Below are positions 15,433 to 24,948 of a stretch of DNA of 64,000 bases, in pieces. The notes under the pieces were generated by a model that was given only the letters and a program-made list of their open reading frames with translations, was not told the origin of the DNA and did not search any database. Source of the stretch: Muricoccus nepalensis (GTDB lineage: Bacteria > Pseudomonadota > Alphaproteobacteria > Acetobacterales > Acetobacteraceae); the NCBI RefSeq assembly GCF_006438825.1, contig NZ_RCZP01000008.1, positions 141,051-205,050 on the forward strand, given 5' to 3'. How positions within the stretch are numbered: the first letter of the stretch is position 1; every line of letters starts with the position of its first letter. The translations under genes and the position numbers were made by a program.

Positions 15433-15903
15433 ATGCAACCCACCCTTCGCCTCCTTCGCCAGGACCGCGCGCTGACCGCGGTTTCCGTGCTGCTCGACGT
15501 CGCCTTTCACGCGGGGCGCGGCGCGAACGGCGCGGTGGCCGGCGGCGGGGAGGTGGCGGACCGGCTGGGCGCCGCGCGGCGGGGGATCGAGCCGGTGTTC
15601 CAGGCGCTCTCGCGCGCCGGGCTGCTGGAGGGCGTGCGTGGGCCGCGCGGGGGCTACCGCCTGGCACGCCGCGCCCGCGACATCCGCCTCTCGGAGGCGG
15701 TCGCCGCGGTGGCGGACGGCGCGGAGGGCGGCGGCGACTTCGGGGGGCCGCTGCACCAGGCGGTGGTCGCCCCCCTCTGGGCCGAGCTGGACGAGGCGCT
15801 GCGCGAGCGGCTGGAGGGGCTGACGCTGGAGGACCTTCTTCGCCGGGCGGGGGCGGCCGGGCTTCAGCGACCCTCGGCGGAGCCGCTGAACTTCGCGATC
15901 TGA
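15433..15903 (+). CDS. Rrf2 family transcriptional regulator without cysteines
   Basis: The 156-residue protein has an Rrf2 winged helix: VSVLLDVAFHAG, EVADRLGAARRGIEPVFQALSRAGLLEGVRG and the wing PRGGYRLARRA. It then has the dimerisation helix IRLSEAVAAV. There is no cysteine anywhere in the protein, so it cannot ligate an Fe-S cluster as IscR or NsrR do. The last 40 nt overlap the end of the convergent PAP2 gene. It may regulate the aldolase gene upstream; this is inference from position. Confidence 0.85.
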   Translation: MQPTLRLLRQDRALTAVSVLLDVAFHAGRGANGAVAGGGEVADRLGAARRGIEPVFQALSRAGLLEGVRGPRGGYRLARRARDIRLSEAVAAVADGAEGGGDFGGPLHQAVVAPLWAELDEALRERLEGLTLEDLLRRAGAAGLQRPSAEPLNFAI

Positions 15904-16658
15904 GGCGCCGGGGGCCTGTCCTCCGCCGCCTCGCCCTTCGGCTCCACCGCGCCGCGCCGCTGCAGCGCGTTCAGCACGAGCCAGCAGAGCAGCGCCCAGC
16001 CCGCGCCCCCGCACCAGCCCGCCAGCACGTCGGTCGGCCAGTGGACGCCGAGGTAGACGCGGCTGGCGCCCACCGCGAGGGTGGTGAAGACGGCGACCGC
16101 CAGGACGTAGAACTTCGTGCGGCCGAGCGGCGCGACCCGCATCAGCAGGGCGCCGAGCGTGAGGTAGGCCACCGCCGAGAGCATGGCGTGGCCGCTCGGG
16201 AAGCTCGCGGTGTAGACCTCCACCGCGTGGGGCACGAGGTCCGGCCGCGGGCGGGCGAAGCCGATCTTGAGGACGGCGCTGAGCAGCGCGCCGCCGCCGA
16301 CCGAGAGCCCGACGAACAGCGCCGCCGCCCGGCGGCCCGAGAGCACGAGGAAGCCGACCACCGCGAGGGTGACGTAGGTGACGATGACGTGGCTGCCGAG
16401 CGCGGTCACGTCCCGCGCCGCCTCCTCCAGCCACCGCGGGCCGATCGGGTCGCTGAGGTCCGCGGGGTTGCGCAGGGCGAGCAGCACGGCGCGGTCGAAG
16501 GTGGCGGTGTCGCCCTCCAGCACCTCGCCGGCGAGCTTGGCGAAGGCGAAGAGCCCGGCCGCGGCGAGCAGCAGGGCCGCGAGCGCGCGCATCTCCCGCC
16601 GCGCCAGGAGGTCGCGGAAGCGGCGCGGCGCGCGGCGGGGGATCGCCCGGTCCATCAT
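15864..16658 (-). CDS. PAP2 superfamily membrane phosphatase
   Basis: The 264-residue integral membrane protein has the three PAP2 phosphatase motifs: [16 protein letters not shown] and SRVYLGVHWPTDVLAG. About six hydrophobic helices surround them. Such enzymes remove phosphate from lipid phosphates such as undecaprenyl pyrophosphate, with the active site facing the periplasm. The start (two adjacent ATGs) follows GGAGGGG. It is 22 nt downstream of the transglutaminase gene and probably cotranscribed. Its 3' end overlaps the convergent Rrf2 gene. Confidence 0.88.
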   Translation of the reverse strand: MMDRAIPRRAPRRFRDLLARREMRALAALLLAAAGLFAFAKLAGEVLEGDTATFDRAVLLALRNPADLSDPIGPRWLEEAARDVTALGSHVIVTYVTLAVVGFLVLSGRRAAALFVGLSVGGGALLSAVLKIGFARPRPDLVPHAVEVYTASFPSGHAMLSAVAYLTLGALLMRVAPLGRTKFYVLAVAVFTTLAVGASRVYLGVHWPTDVLAGWCGGAGWALLCWLVLNALQRRGAVEPKGEAAEDRPPAPQIAKFSGSAEGR

Positions 16659-16680
16659 CCCCTCCGGAGCCCCGCGCGGC

Positions 16681-17535
16681 TCACGGCGCCTCCGCGGCGT
16701 CCGCGACGGCCAGCGTCGTGCGGGCGCCGCGCGCGACGTCCAGCCCTTCCAGCACCTCCGCCCGCACCGCCATGCCGGTGGGGGTCGCGGCGCCGTGGAT
16801 CTCGGCGAAGGCGGCCTCGGCCGCGTCGCGCCCCTGGCCGATGCGGACCAGCGCGTCGAGCGGCGCCTGGCGGGTCGCGTCGAAGAGCCACCACTTGCCG
16901 CCGAGGAAGGCCTCGAACACCGCGTGGAAGTCGGGGGGCACGAGGCCCGGGGCATGGGCGGAGATGAAGCGCGCGGGGATGCCGAGCGCCCGGCAGAGCG
17001 CGACCGCAAGATGCGCGAAGTCCCGGCAGACGCCGGCGCCGGAGAGCAGCGTGTCGGTCGCGGTCGTCGTGGGCGCGGAGGCGCCGCGAAGATAGGTGAT
17101 GCGGTCGTTCACCCAGTTGCAGACCGCGGTCACGCGGGCGTGCCCCTCGGGCGTGCCGCAGAACTCGCGCTGGGCGAGGCGCTCCAGCCGGTCGGACTCG
17201 CAGAAGCGGGAGGGCCAGAGATGGGGCAGCACCTCCGGCGGAAGCTCGGCGGGGGCGGTCTGGGAGACGCCGGCGGGGTCCACGACGTGTGGGGAGAGCT
17301 CCACCTCGGCCTCGTGGTGGATCGAGAGGGCGGTGCCGGCCTCCGCGTGGATGCGGAGGTAGCGGTTGCCGGTGCCGGGAACCGTCCAGCTCTCGGTTCG
17401 GGTGCCCTCGGGCGTGATCGCCAGCGTCTCGCGCAACACGCGCTGCCGCGGCGTCTCGGCGGGCTGGATGTTCAGGATGAGGGTGGCGGGGCCGCTGGCC
17501 TGGTAGCCGAGGTCGCAGCCGACGAGGATCTTCAT
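16681..17535 (-). CDS. transglutaminase-like cysteine peptidase family protein
   Basis: The 284-residue protein has an N-terminal beta region (LRIHAEAGTALSIHHEAEVEL) and a transglutaminase core. The catalytic Cys is in GVCRDFAHLAVALCRALGIPAR, the His in DFHAVFEAFLGGKWWLFDAT and the Asp just after. This class of bacterial proteins is thought to act as proteases or amidases rather than crosslinkers, and they are often found with alpha-E/circularly permuted ATP-grasp genes, which are absent here. The start at 17535 begins the conserved MKILVGCDL. It is followed by the PAP2 gene. Confidence 0.87.
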   Translation of the reverse strand: MKILVGCDLGYQASGPATLILNIQPAETPRQRVLRETLAITPEGTRTESWTVPGTGNRYLRIHAEAGTALSIHHEAEVELSPHVVDPAGVSQTAPAELPPEVLPHLWPSRFCESDRLERLAQREFCGTPEGHARVTAVCNWVNDRITYLRGASAPTTTATDTLLSGAGVCRDFAHLAVALCRALGIPARFISAHAPGLVPPDFHAVFEAFLGGKWWLFDATRQAPLDALVRIGQGRDAAEAAFAEIHGAATPTGMAVRAEVLEGLDVARGARTTLAVADAAEAP

Positions 17536-17661
17536 GGTGGGCCTGGCACGATGCGGAGGGGGCTCGCGGGCACAACGGCGCCGGGCGTGCTGCGATGCGG
17601 CAGGGGTGACGATTTCCCGGCGCGTTGCTGTAGGCTCCCCCGCATGACGGAGGAACATCCC

Positions 17662-18549
17662 ATGGAACGACCGCCCGAGGCCCCGCCGGCCGAGGAGATG
17701 ATCTCGCCCCCGCTGTTCGAGCGGCTGGGGCGGCGCGGCTTCGTCGGCTCGGTCGGGGGCGCGGCCGGCTACACGCTGGCGGCGGGGCCGGTCATGGCCC
17801 AGACAATCGTGACGACGCCGGCCGACGGGCTGGTCGCCGGGGAGGTGAGCATCCCCGCCGGGGACCGCGCCCTGCCCGGCTACCGCGCCCGCCCCGCCAG
17901 CGGGCGCGACTGGCCGGTGGTGCTGGTGTGCCAGGAGATCTTCGGGCTGCACGAGTACGTCAAGGACGTCTGCCGCCGCCTCGCGCGCGAGGGCTACCTG
18001 GCCGTCGCGCCCGACTACTACGTGCGCCAGGGCGACGCGGCCGCCGCGCCGGACGTGGCGGGCGCGGCCGCGATCGCCGGGCGCAAGCCGGACGAGGAGC
18101 TGTTCCGCGACCTCGACGCGACGCTCGCCTGGGCCGGGCAGGACGGCGGCAGCGCGGAGAAGGTGGCGGTGATCGGCTTCTGCCGGGGCGGGCGCAACGT
18201 CTGGGCCTACGCGGCCCGGAACCCGCGGCTGAAGGCGGGGGTCGCCTGGTACGGGCCGGTGGCGGGCCAGGCGAGCGCGCTGACGCCGCGCGTGCCGCTG
18301 GACATGGCCGCCGACATCGGCTGCCCCATCCTCGGCCTCTACGGCGAGGCCGACACGGGCATCCCCGTGGACAGCCTGCGCGAGATGGAGAAGCGCATGC
18401 GCGAGGCCGGCAAGCGCTTCACGCTGGTGATCTACCCCGGCGCCCCGCACGGCTTCCACGCGGACTACCGGCCGAGCTACCGCGCGGAACAGGCCCAGGC
18501 CGGCTGGCGGCTGATGCTCGACTTCCTGCGCGGCAACGGCGTGGCCTGA
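17662..18549 (+). CDS. dienelactone hydrolase family protein with Tat-like leader
   Basis: The protein is an alpha/beta hydrolase of the dienelactone hydrolase type. The nucleophile Cys is in VIGFCRGGRN, the Asp in LYGEADTGIP and the His in YPGAPHGFHADYRP, with EIFGLHEYVKD near the N-terminus of the fold. Before the fold lies RLGRRGFVGSVGG and a hydrophobic stretch to AQT, resembling a twin-arginine signal. I chose the ATG at 17662 because GGAGG lies 8 nt before it; an ATG at 17644 would add six residues but has no ribosome site. The product is 295 residues. Substrate is unknown. Confidence 0.87.
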   Translation: MERPPEAPPAEEMISPPLFERLGRRGFVGSVGGAAGYTLAAGPVMAQTIVTTPADGLVAGEVSIPAGDRALPGYRARPASGRDWPVVLVCQEIFGLHEYVKDVCRRLAREGYLAVAPDYYVRQGDAAAAPDVAGAAAIAGRKPDEELFRDLDATLAWAGQDGGSAEKVAVIGFCRGGRNVWAYAARNPRLKAGVAWYGPVAGQASALTPRVPLDMAADIGCPILGLYGEADTGIPVDSLREMEKRMREAGKRFTLVIYPGAPHGFHADYRPSYRAEQAQAGWRLMLDFLRGNGVA

Positions 18550-18561
18550 GGCGCGGGCGGC

Positions 18562-19848
18562 TCAGGCGGCGCGGAGCTGGTCGAGGAAGCCGTCCAGCCG
18601 CCCGCGCAGCGTGCTCGCGTGGCCGGAGAGGCCGCGCGCCGCCTCGGTGATGCGGGCGGAGGCGGCGCCGGCCTCGGTGGCGAGGCCGTTCACGGCGCCG
18701 ATGCCCTGCGTCACCTCGCCGCTGCGCTGGGCGGCGTACTGGATGCTGCGGGCGATCTCGCTGGTCGTGGCGCCCTGCTGCTCCACCGCGGCGGCGATGG
18801 CCGCGGCCACCTCGTTCAGGCGGCCGATGGTGGCGGCCACGCCGCCGATGGCGCGCTCCACCCCGTCGGTCGCGGCCTGGATGGCCTGGATGCGGCCGGT
18901 GATCTCGTCCGTGGCCTTGGCGGTCTGGGCGGCGAGGGTCTTCACCTCGCTGGCCACCACCGCGAAGCCGCGCCCGGCCTCCCCCGCGCGCGCCGCCTCG
19001 ATCGTGGCGTTCAGCGCGAGGAGGTTGGTCTGCCCGGCCACCGTGCTGATCAGCCCCACGACGTCGCCGATGCGGCGCACGTCCTCCACCAGCCCGTGCA
19101 CGGCGCCGGTCGCGGCCTCGATGCCGGCGGTGGCGCCGGCCGTCGCCTCGGTGGAGCGGGTCATCTGGCCCGTGATCTCGCGGATGGAGGCGGTCATCTC
19201 CTCGGTCGCGGCGGCGACGCTGGCCACGTTGGCGCTCGCCTCCCCGGAGGCGCCGGAGACGCTGCCTGCGCTCTCGGCCGTGCGGGCGGCGGCCCTGGCC
19301 ATGCCCTCGGCGTCGGCCTGGAGGCGGGCGGTGGCGGCGGCGACCTCGGCCACCACGTCCTGCACCTCCGTGCGGAAGCGGTCCATCAGCGCGGCGGTGA
19401 GGGCGGCGCGCGCCGCCTCGGCCTCCCGCGCCTCGTGGATGTCGGTCAGCGAGCCGCAGGCGCGGCGGGCCACGCCCTTCTCGTCCTTCAGCACGCCGCC
19501 GGTCGCGCGGAACCAGCGGTAGGAGCCGTCCTTCGTCTGCAGACGGTAAGTGACGTCGTAGAGCTCGCCGGTCTCGAGCGCGCGGCCGAAGGCGGCGAAG
19601 GTGGCGGCGGCGTCCTCGGGGTGCAGCCGCTCGGACCAGGACTGCACCACGTCGGGGAACTCGGCGGCGTCGCGGAAGCCGAGGAGGCGGCGGAACTCGG
19701 AGGACCAGGTCCAGCGGGACTTCGCGTGCATGGCGTCGCCCTCGTGCAGGATGGCGTCCCACAGGCCGACGCCGCAGCGGCTGTCGAGCACGCTCAGCCA
19801 CTCGGCCTTGGCGCGGGCGCCGTCGTCCCCTGATCCAAAGAAGCGCAT
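18562..19848 (-). CDS. soluble PAS-domain methyl-accepting chemotaxis protein
   Basis: The 428-residue protein has an N-terminal PAS fold at about residues 15-130 ([43 protein letters not shown]). A long coiled-coil signalling domain follows with the conserved tip [28 protein letters not shown]-type sequence. There is no membrane segment, so it senses a cytoplasmic signal, perhaps a bound heme or flavin. No che genes are nearby. The start at 19848 is supported by GGAGG; an earlier in-frame start adds 15 residues of low complexity. Confidence 0.88.
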   Translation of the reverse strand: MRFFGSGDDGARAKAEWLSVLDSRCGVGLWDAILHEGDAMHAKSRWTWSSEFRRLLGFRDAAEFPDVVQSWSERLHPEDAAATFAAFGRALETGELYDVTYRLQTKDGSYRWFRATGGVLKDEKGVARRACGSLTDIHEAREAEAARAALTAALMDRFRTEVQDVVAEVAAATARLQADAEGMARAAARTAESAGSVSGASGEASANVASVAAATEEMTASIREITGQMTRSTEATAGATAGIEAATGAVHGLVEDVRRIGDVVGLISTVAGQTNLLALNATIEAARAGEAGRGFAVVASEVKTLAAQTAKATDEITGRIQAIQAATDGVERAIGGVAATIGRLNEVAAAIAAAVEQQGATTSEIARSIQYAAQRSGEVTQGIGAVNGLATEAGAASARITEAARGLSGHASTLRGRLDGFLDQLRAA

Positions 19849-19906
19849 GCCCGGTTCCTCCCTGCCCCCTGGCGGGGCCGTCGGGGGCACCATGCGGGCG
19901 GGAGGG

Positions 19907-21106
19907 TTAAGGGGAGCTTTCCAGGCCGGCGCCCAGCCGTGCCAGCACGCCCCGCGCGGCGGCCCGGCCCGTGGCCAGGCAGGCGGTGAGGAGGTGGCCG
20001 CCGGTCGGCGCCTCCCAGTCCAGCATCTCCCCCGCGGCGAAGAGGCCGGGGAGGCGGGGCAGCGCGAAATCCTCCGCCACCTCCTCCCAGCGCAGCCCGC
20101 CGGCGGAGGAGATCGCGCGGTCCAGCCCGGAGACGCCGGTCACGCGGAGCTCCAGCGCCTTGACGGCGGCCTCCGGTGGCACCCCGCCCTCCCGCAGCAG
20201 GGCGATGGCGGCGGGCGGCAGGGCGAGGGTGCGGCGCAGGTGGTTGGACAGCGACTGCCCCCGGCGCGGCGCGGCGAGGCGGCGCGCGACCTCCTCCGCC
20301 GGGAGGTCCGGGCGGAGGTCGAGCGTGACGGTCGCCGCGCTCTCGGCCGCCACGCGGTCCCGGATGGCGGCCGAGAGGGCGTAGACGGCGCCACCTTCCA
20401 GCCCACCCGCGGTGATCACGGCCTCCCCGCGCACGGTGCGGCCGTCGAAGCTCAGGGCGATCCGCTTGAGGGGGGTGCCCGCGAAGCGGTCCCGCAGGTG
20501 GTCGGTCCAGGGCACCAGCACGCCGCAATTGGCGGGGCGGAAGGGCGAGAGGCCCAGGCCCCGCGCGGCCAGGAGGGGCACCCAGGCCGCGTCCGACCCC
20601 AGCCGGGGCCAGGAGGCGCCGCCGAGCGCGAGCAACGCGGCGTCCGGGGCGAGGTGGAGGGGGGCCAGTCCGGGCAGGTCGAAGGCGAGCGCGCCCTCCG
20701 CCGACCAGCCGGTCCAGGCGTGTCGGCTGAGCAGCGTCACGCCCCGGGCCGCGAGGCGGGCGAGGAGGGCGCGCAGCAGCGGCGCCGCCTTCATCGCCGT
20801 CGGAAAGACCCGGCCGCTGGTGCCGGCGTAGGTCGTCTGGCCGAGCCCCTCGCACCAGGCGCGGACGGCCTCGGGCGGGAAGGCGCGCACCGCCGGCTCC
20901 AGCCGTCCGCGGGCGGCGCCGTAGCGAGAGAGGAAGGTCTCGAGGGGTTCGGTGTGGGTGAGGTTGAGGCCGCCGCGCCCGGCCATCAGCAGCTTGCGGG
21001 CGGGGCTGGGCATGCGGTCCAGCACGGTGACCGCGACGCCCGCTTCCGAGAGGACCTCCGCCGCCGCCAGCCCCGCGGGGCCGGCGCCGACGATGGCGAC
21101 CTTCAG
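19907..21106 (-). CDS. BaiN/HI0933-like FAD-dependent oxidoreductase (TIGR03862-type), probable CTG start
   Basis: The protein is an HI0933/BaiN-like flavoprotein: [47 protein letters not shown], and the C-terminal FAD loop [26 protein letters not shown]. The FAD Rossmann motif [17 protein letters not shown] lies upstream of every in-frame ATG, GTG and TTG, at codons 21100 and below. The only sensible initiator is a CTG at 21106, 4 nt after the sdhB stop, giving 399 residues. Starting at the GTG at 21025 or the ATG at 21013 would remove the dinucleotide-binding motif. Frame and reading were checked by hand. The substrate is unknown. Confidence 0.75.
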   Translation of the reverse strand: MKVAIVGAGPAGLAAAEVLSEAGVAVTVLDRMPSPARKLLMAGRGGLNLTHTEPLETFLSRYGAARGRLEPAVRAFPPEAVRAWCEGLGQTTYAGTSGRVFPTAMKAAPLLRALLARLAARGVTLLSRHAWTGWSAEGALAFDLPGLAPLHLAPDAALLALGGASWPRLGSDAAWVPLLAARGLGLSPFRPANCGVLVPWTDHLRDRFAGTPLKRIALSFDGRTVRGEAVITAGGLEGGAVYALSAAIRDRVAAESAATVTLDLRPDLPAEEVARRLAAPRRGQSLSNHLRRTLALPPAAIALLREGGVPPEAAVKALELRVTGVSGLDRAISSAGGLRWEEVAEDFALPRLPGLFAAGEMLDWEAPTGGHLLTACLATGRAAARGVLARLGAGLESSP

Positions 21107-21110
21107 TGGA

Positions 21111-21893
21111 TCAGCGATCGCGCTCGACCAGCAGGGTCTTGATGTGGCCGATCGCCTCCGCCGGGTTCAGCCCCTTCGGGCAGGTCCGGGCGCAGTTCAT
21201 GATCGTGTGGCAGCGGTAGAGGCGGAACGGGTCCTGGAGCTGGTCCAGGCGCTCGCCCGTGTACTCGTCGCGCGAGTCGGCGATCCAGCGATAGGCCTGG
21301 AGCAGCACGGCCGGGCCGAGGTAGCGGTCGCCGTTCCACCAGTAGGAGGGGCAGGCGGTCGTGCAGCAGAAGCAGAGGATGCACTCCCAGAGCCCGTCGA
21401 GCTTGGCGCGCTCCTCCTTCGACTGCAGCCGCTCGCTGTCCGGCGGCGGCGCGGTGTCGGCCTTCAGCCAGGGCTGAATGGAGGTGAGCTGCGCGTAGAT
21501 CTGGCTCAGGTCCGGCACCAGGTCCTTCACCACGGGCATGTGCGGCAGCGGGTTGATGCGGATCTCGCCCAGCACATCCTCGATCGGCTTGAGGCAGGCG
21601 AGGGTGTTCAGCCCGTCGATGTTCATCGAGCAGGAGCCGCAGATGCCCTCGCGGCAGGAGCGCCGGAAGGTGAGCGTGGTATCCACCTCGTTCTTGATCT
21701 TGATCAGCGCGTCCAGGACCATGGGCCCGCACTTGTCGAGATCGATCTCGTAGGTGTCCATCCGCGGGTTGTCGCCCGTGTCCGGGTCCCAGCGGTAGAT
21801 CTTGAAGGAGCGCACGTTGGTGGCGTCGGCCTCGGCCTTGTAGGTCTGGCCGGTGCCAATCGTGCTGTTCTTCGGGAGGGTAAAGGTCGCCAT
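21111..21893 (-). CDS. sdhB: succinate dehydrogenase iron-sulfur subunit
   Basis: This subunit carries electrons from the flavin of SdhA to ubiquinone. The 260-residue protein has all three cluster motifs: [12 protein letters not shown] for the 2Fe-2S centre, [16 protein letters not shown] for the 4Fe-4S centre and [17 protein letters not shown] for the 3Fe-4S centre. It follows sdhA by 14 nt. Its stop lies just before the CTG start of the flavoprotein gene. Length is normal. Confidence 0.97.
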   Translation of the reverse strand: MATFTLPKNSTIGTGQTYKAEADATNVRSFKIYRWDPDTGDNPRMDTYEIDLDKCGPMVLDALIKIKNEVDTTLTFRRSCREGICGSCSMNIDGLNTLACLKPIEDVLGEIRINPLPHMPVVKDLVPDLSQIYAQLTSIQPWLKADTAPPPDSERLQSKEERAKLDGLWECILCFCCTTACPSYWWNGDRYLGPAVLLQAYRWIADSRDEYTGERLDQLQDPFRLYRCHTIMNCARTCPKGLNPAEAIGHIKTLLVERDR

Positions 21894-21907
21894 GGGTTCC
21901 GGGCTTC

Positions 21908-23734
21908 CTAGTAAATGCGTGCCTTGGGCGGGAAGACCTGGACCTCGTTGGTGAGGGTCCGCATCTTCACGTCCCGGTAGTCGAGCCGCACCTTGTACTG
22001 GTCGTTCACCCAGGCAAGCGTGTGCTTCATCCAGTTCTGGTCGTCGCGCTCGGGGTAGTCCTCGTGCGCGTGAGCGCCGCGGGACTCGTGCCGAGCCTCG
22101 GCGCCGACGACCGTGGTCAGCGCGTTGCCGATGAGGTTGTCGAGCTCCAGCGCCTCCACGAGGTCGCTGTTCCAGATCAGGCTGCGGTCGGCGATGCGGA
22201 TGTCCTCGTAGCCCTGGGCCACGCGGTCCATCTTCTCCACGCCCTCCTTCAGCAGCTCGGAGGTGCGGAACACCGCGGCGTGCTCCTGCATCGTGCGCTG
22301 CATCTCGCCCCGCAGGGCCGCGACCGTCGTGTCGCCCTTGGCGTTGCGCACGCGGTCAAGGCGCGCGAGCGACTTGTCGCCGGCGCCCTCGGGCAGCGGC
22401 GCCTGGGAGGCACCGGGGCGCACCGTCTCCCGCGCACGGTGCGCGGCCGCGCGGCCGAACACCACGAGGTCGAGCAGCGAGTTGGTGCCGAGCCGGTTGG
22501 CGCCGTGCACGGACACGCAGGCCGCCTCGCCCACCGCCATTAGGCCGGGCACGGTCGCGTCCGGGTCGGTCGCGGTCGGGCGCAGCACCTCGCAGTGAAT
22601 GTTCGTGGGAATGCCGCCCATGTTGTAGTGCACGGTCGGCAGCATCGGCAGCGGCTCCTTCGTCACGTCCACGCCGGCGAAGATCTTCGCCGTCTCGGAG
22701 ATGCCGGGGAGGCGCTCATGCAGCAGCTCGGCACCGAGGTGCTCGAGGTGCAGGTGGATGTGGTCCTTCTGCGGGCCGACGCCGCGGCCCTCGCGGATCT
22801 CCATCGACATGGCGCGCGAGACGACGTCGCGCGAGGCGAGGTCCTTCGCGGTCGGCGCGTAGCGCTCCATGAAGCGCTCGCCCTCGGAGTTCGTGAGGTA
22901 GCCGCCCTCGCCGCGGGCGCCCTCCGTCACGAGGCAGCCGGAGCCGTAGATGCCCGTCGGGTGGAACTGCACGAACTCATTGTCCTGCAGCGGCAGGCCC
23001 GCGCGCAGCACCATGCCGCCGCCGTCGCCGGTGCAGGTGTGGGCGGAGGTGCAGGAGAAGTAGGCGCGGCCGTAGCCGCCCGTCGCCATCACGGTCGTCT
23101 GGGCGCGGAAGCGGTGGATGGAGCCGTCCTCCAGGCACCAGGCCATGACGCCGCGGCAGGCGCCCTCCTCGTCCATGATGAGGTCAAGTGCGATGTACTC
23201 GACGAAGAACTCGCAGTTGTGCTTCAGCGACTGCTGGTAGAGCGTGTGCAGGATCGCGTGGCCCGTGCGGTCGGCCGCGGCGCAGGCGCGCATGGCCGGC
23301 GTCTTGCCGTAGTTCTGCATGTGCCCGCCGAAGGGCCGCTGGTAGATCTTGCCGTCCTCGGTGCGCGAGAAGGGCACGCCGTAGTGCTCGAGCTCGATGA
23401 TCGCGGGCACGGCCTCGCGGCACATGTACTCGATGGCGTCCTGGTCGCCGAGCCAATCCGACCCCTTCACGGTGTCGTACATGTGCCAGCGCCAGTCGTC
23501 CTCGCCCATGTTGCCGAGCGCGGCGCCGACGCCGCCCTGGGCGGCGACCGTGTGGGAGCGGGTGGGGAAGACCTTCGTGATGCAGGCGGTCTTGAGGCCC
23601 GCCTCGCCCATGCCGAAGGTGGCGCGGAGGCCGGCGCCGCCGGCGCCGACCACCACCACGTCATAGGTGTGGTCCACGATGCGGTAGGCGGCCCCGTTGA
23701 TCCCGGGGCGGGGCGGCTGGCTGATGGCGTTCAT
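21908..23734 (-). CDS. sdhA: succinate dehydrogenase flavoprotein subunit
   Basis: The catalytic subunit oxidises succinate to fumarate. The 608-residue protein shows the FAD motif [12 protein letters not shown], the His for covalent FAD in [10 protein letters not shown], the active-site region [23 protein letters not shown] and the [26 protein letters not shown] string. Length and order are canonical. It lies 186 nt after sdhD in the sdhCDAB operon, a gap with no gene. Confidence 0.98.
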   Translation of the reverse strand: MNAISQPPRPGINGAAYRIVDHTYDVVVVGAGGAGLRATFGMGEAGLKTACITKVFPTRSHTVAAQGGVGAALGNMGEDDWRWHMYDTVKGSDWLGDQDAIEYMCREAVPAIIELEHYGVPFSRTEDGKIYQRPFGGHMQNYGKTPAMRACAAADRTGHAILHTLYQQSLKHNCEFFVEYIALDLIMDEEGACRGVMAWCLEDGSIHRFRAQTTVMATGGYGRAYFSCTSAHTCTGDGGGMVLRAGLPLQDNEFVQFHPTGIYGSGCLVTEGARGEGGYLTNSEGERFMERYAPTAKDLASRDVVSRAMSMEIREGRGVGPQKDHIHLHLEHLGAELLHERLPGISETAKIFAGVDVTKEPLPMLPTVHYNMGGIPTNIHCEVLRPTATDPDATVPGLMAVGEAACVSVHGANRLGTNSLLDLVVFGRAAAHRARETVRPGASQAPLPEGAGDKSLARLDRVRNAKGDTTVAALRGEMQRTMQEHAAVFRTSELLKEGVEKMDRVAQGYEDIRIADRSLIWNSDLVEALELDNLIGNALTTVVGAEARHESRGAHAHEDYPERDDQNWMKHTLAWVNDQYKVRLDYRDVKMRTLTNEVQVFPPKARIY

Positions 23735-23920
23735 CGCTGGCTCTCGTGGGTCAGGGCGCCGTTGTCGGCGCGGGGTTCGGGTCGCCGTCCTAGGCGCAAG
23801 GTCGATCGCGCCGCGGGGCGCGGGGCCGGGCGGCGGAGCGTCCGGCTTCGTAACCGATATGGGGTGGATTCGCGCGGTGGGGAGAGCCCGATCGGACGGA
23901 CCGGCACCACGCGGGGCGCA

Positions 23921-24337
23921 TTAGTGGGCCACCGCCAGCCGCAGGACCGAGAGGGCGGCGAGGAGGCCGAGGACCCAGCAGGCGCCGCGGATGAGCAGCC
24001 CCGCCACCATCGCGCTCCGCTCGGGGCGGATGTAGTCCTCGATCACCACCTGGAGGCCGGAGGCGGTGTGGTAGAAGCCGATGCCCGTCAGCAGCAGCAT
24101 CAGCACGGCGTTGAAGGGCTTGCCGACCCAGCGCGCGATCTCCTCGTAGGGAGCGCCGGCGAGGGTGGCCAGGCCGAAGACGAACCAGAGCATCAGCGGC
24201 AGCAGCGCGATCGAGGTCACGCGCTGCATCCACCAGTGGTGCGTGCCGCTCTTGGCGGAGCCGTTCTGGCGGACGCGGCCGAGCGGCGTCTGCAGCCGGG
24301 TCTGGTGCGCGGTGGTGGAGGGGAAGTTCTCGCTCAT
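23921..24337 (-). CDS. sdhD: succinate dehydrogenase membrane anchor subunit
   Basis: The 138-residue protein anchors the complex and helps bind heme b and ubiquinone. It has three membrane helices, starting with HHWWMQRVTSIALLPLMLWF. The heme-ligand region is FYHTASGLQVVIEDYI. It lies 13 nt after sdhC and before sdhA. Length is typical of alphaproteobacterial SdhD. Confidence 0.92.
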   Translation of the reverse strand: MSENFPSTTAHQTRLQTPLGRVRQNGSAKSGTHHWWMQRVTSIALLPLMLWFVFGLATLAGAPYEEIARWVGKPFNAVLMLLLTGIGFYHTASGLQVVIEDYIRPERSAMVAGLLIRGACWVLGLLAALSVLRLAVAH

Positions 24338-24350
24338 CGGGGCTGCCCTC

Positions 24351-24803
24351 TCACGACGCCCAGGCGATGACGGCGACGATCCAGGTGAGCACGGTCAGGA
24401 CGCCCGTGCCGATGATCGCCGCCCAGCCCGTGCGGTAGGTGGTGGGGATGTCGTAGCCGTAGCCGGCATCCCAGTAGAGGTGACGGACGCCGGCCAGCGT
24501 GTGGTACCAGACCACCGCCGTGAGCCCGAAGAGCAGGATCACGCCGATGAAGCTGCCCATGAACCACTGCACGTTGGCGTAGGCCGCGGGGCCAGAGGCA
24601 AGCGCCACGATCCACCACACGAAGAAGGCCAAGCCCACCGACCAGGCGCTGCCGGTGATGCGGTGCATGATGGAGGTCGCGCTCGTCATCTGCAGCATGT
24701 CGTAGACCTGCAGGTGCGGCGAGAGGGGCCGGCGGACGAGGGTTCCGTCCGTGCGGCGGCCCACCATCGTGGCCTCGCGCGCGTCGTGGTGATTCTCTGC
24801 CAT
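24351..24803 (-). CDS. sdhC: succinate dehydrogenase cytochrome b556 subunit
   Basis: The first gene of the sdh operon encodes a 150-residue, three-helix anchor. The family strings RPLSPHLQVYDM, SIMHRITGSAWSVGL and the heme His in WYHTLAGVRHLYWDAGYGYD are all visible. The start at 24803 is preceded by AGGACG; the frame stays open 26 codons further but that part is not SdhC-like. A start 12 codons downstream is also possible. A probable promoter lies at 24861-24889. Confidence 0.92.
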   Translation of the reverse strand: MAENHHDAREATMVGRRTDGTLVRRPLSPHLQVYDMLQMTSATSIMHRITGSAWSVGLAFFVWWIVALASGPAAYANVQWFMGSFIGVILLFGLTAVVWYHTLAGVRHLYWDAGYGYDIPTTYRTGWAAIIGTGVLTVLTWIVAVIAWAS

Positions 24804-24860
24804 GCGCCGTCCTGCGTGAGTTGCGGCCGGGCCTGTGACAGTTCGGCAACCGGCTGCCGC

Positions 24861-24889
24861 TTTTATGGTGCGGCACGGCAAAGCGTCAA
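24861..24889 (-). promoter_or_regulatory. candidate sigma-70 promoter of the sdh operon
   Basis: On the minus strand TTGACG (24889-24884) and ATAAAA (24866-24861) are separated by 17 nt in an unusually A+T-rich patch, about 60 nt before sdhC. A perfect 6-bp inverted repeat (TTGCGA and TCGCAA, 24920-24936) lies upstream of the -35 and may be an operator or the terminator of the preceding gene. Confidence 0.5.
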
Positions 24890-24948
24890 TCGCGCGGAAT
24901 AAGCGCCCGAATCAAGGCGTTGCGAAAGGATCGCAAGTGGCGCCGGGC

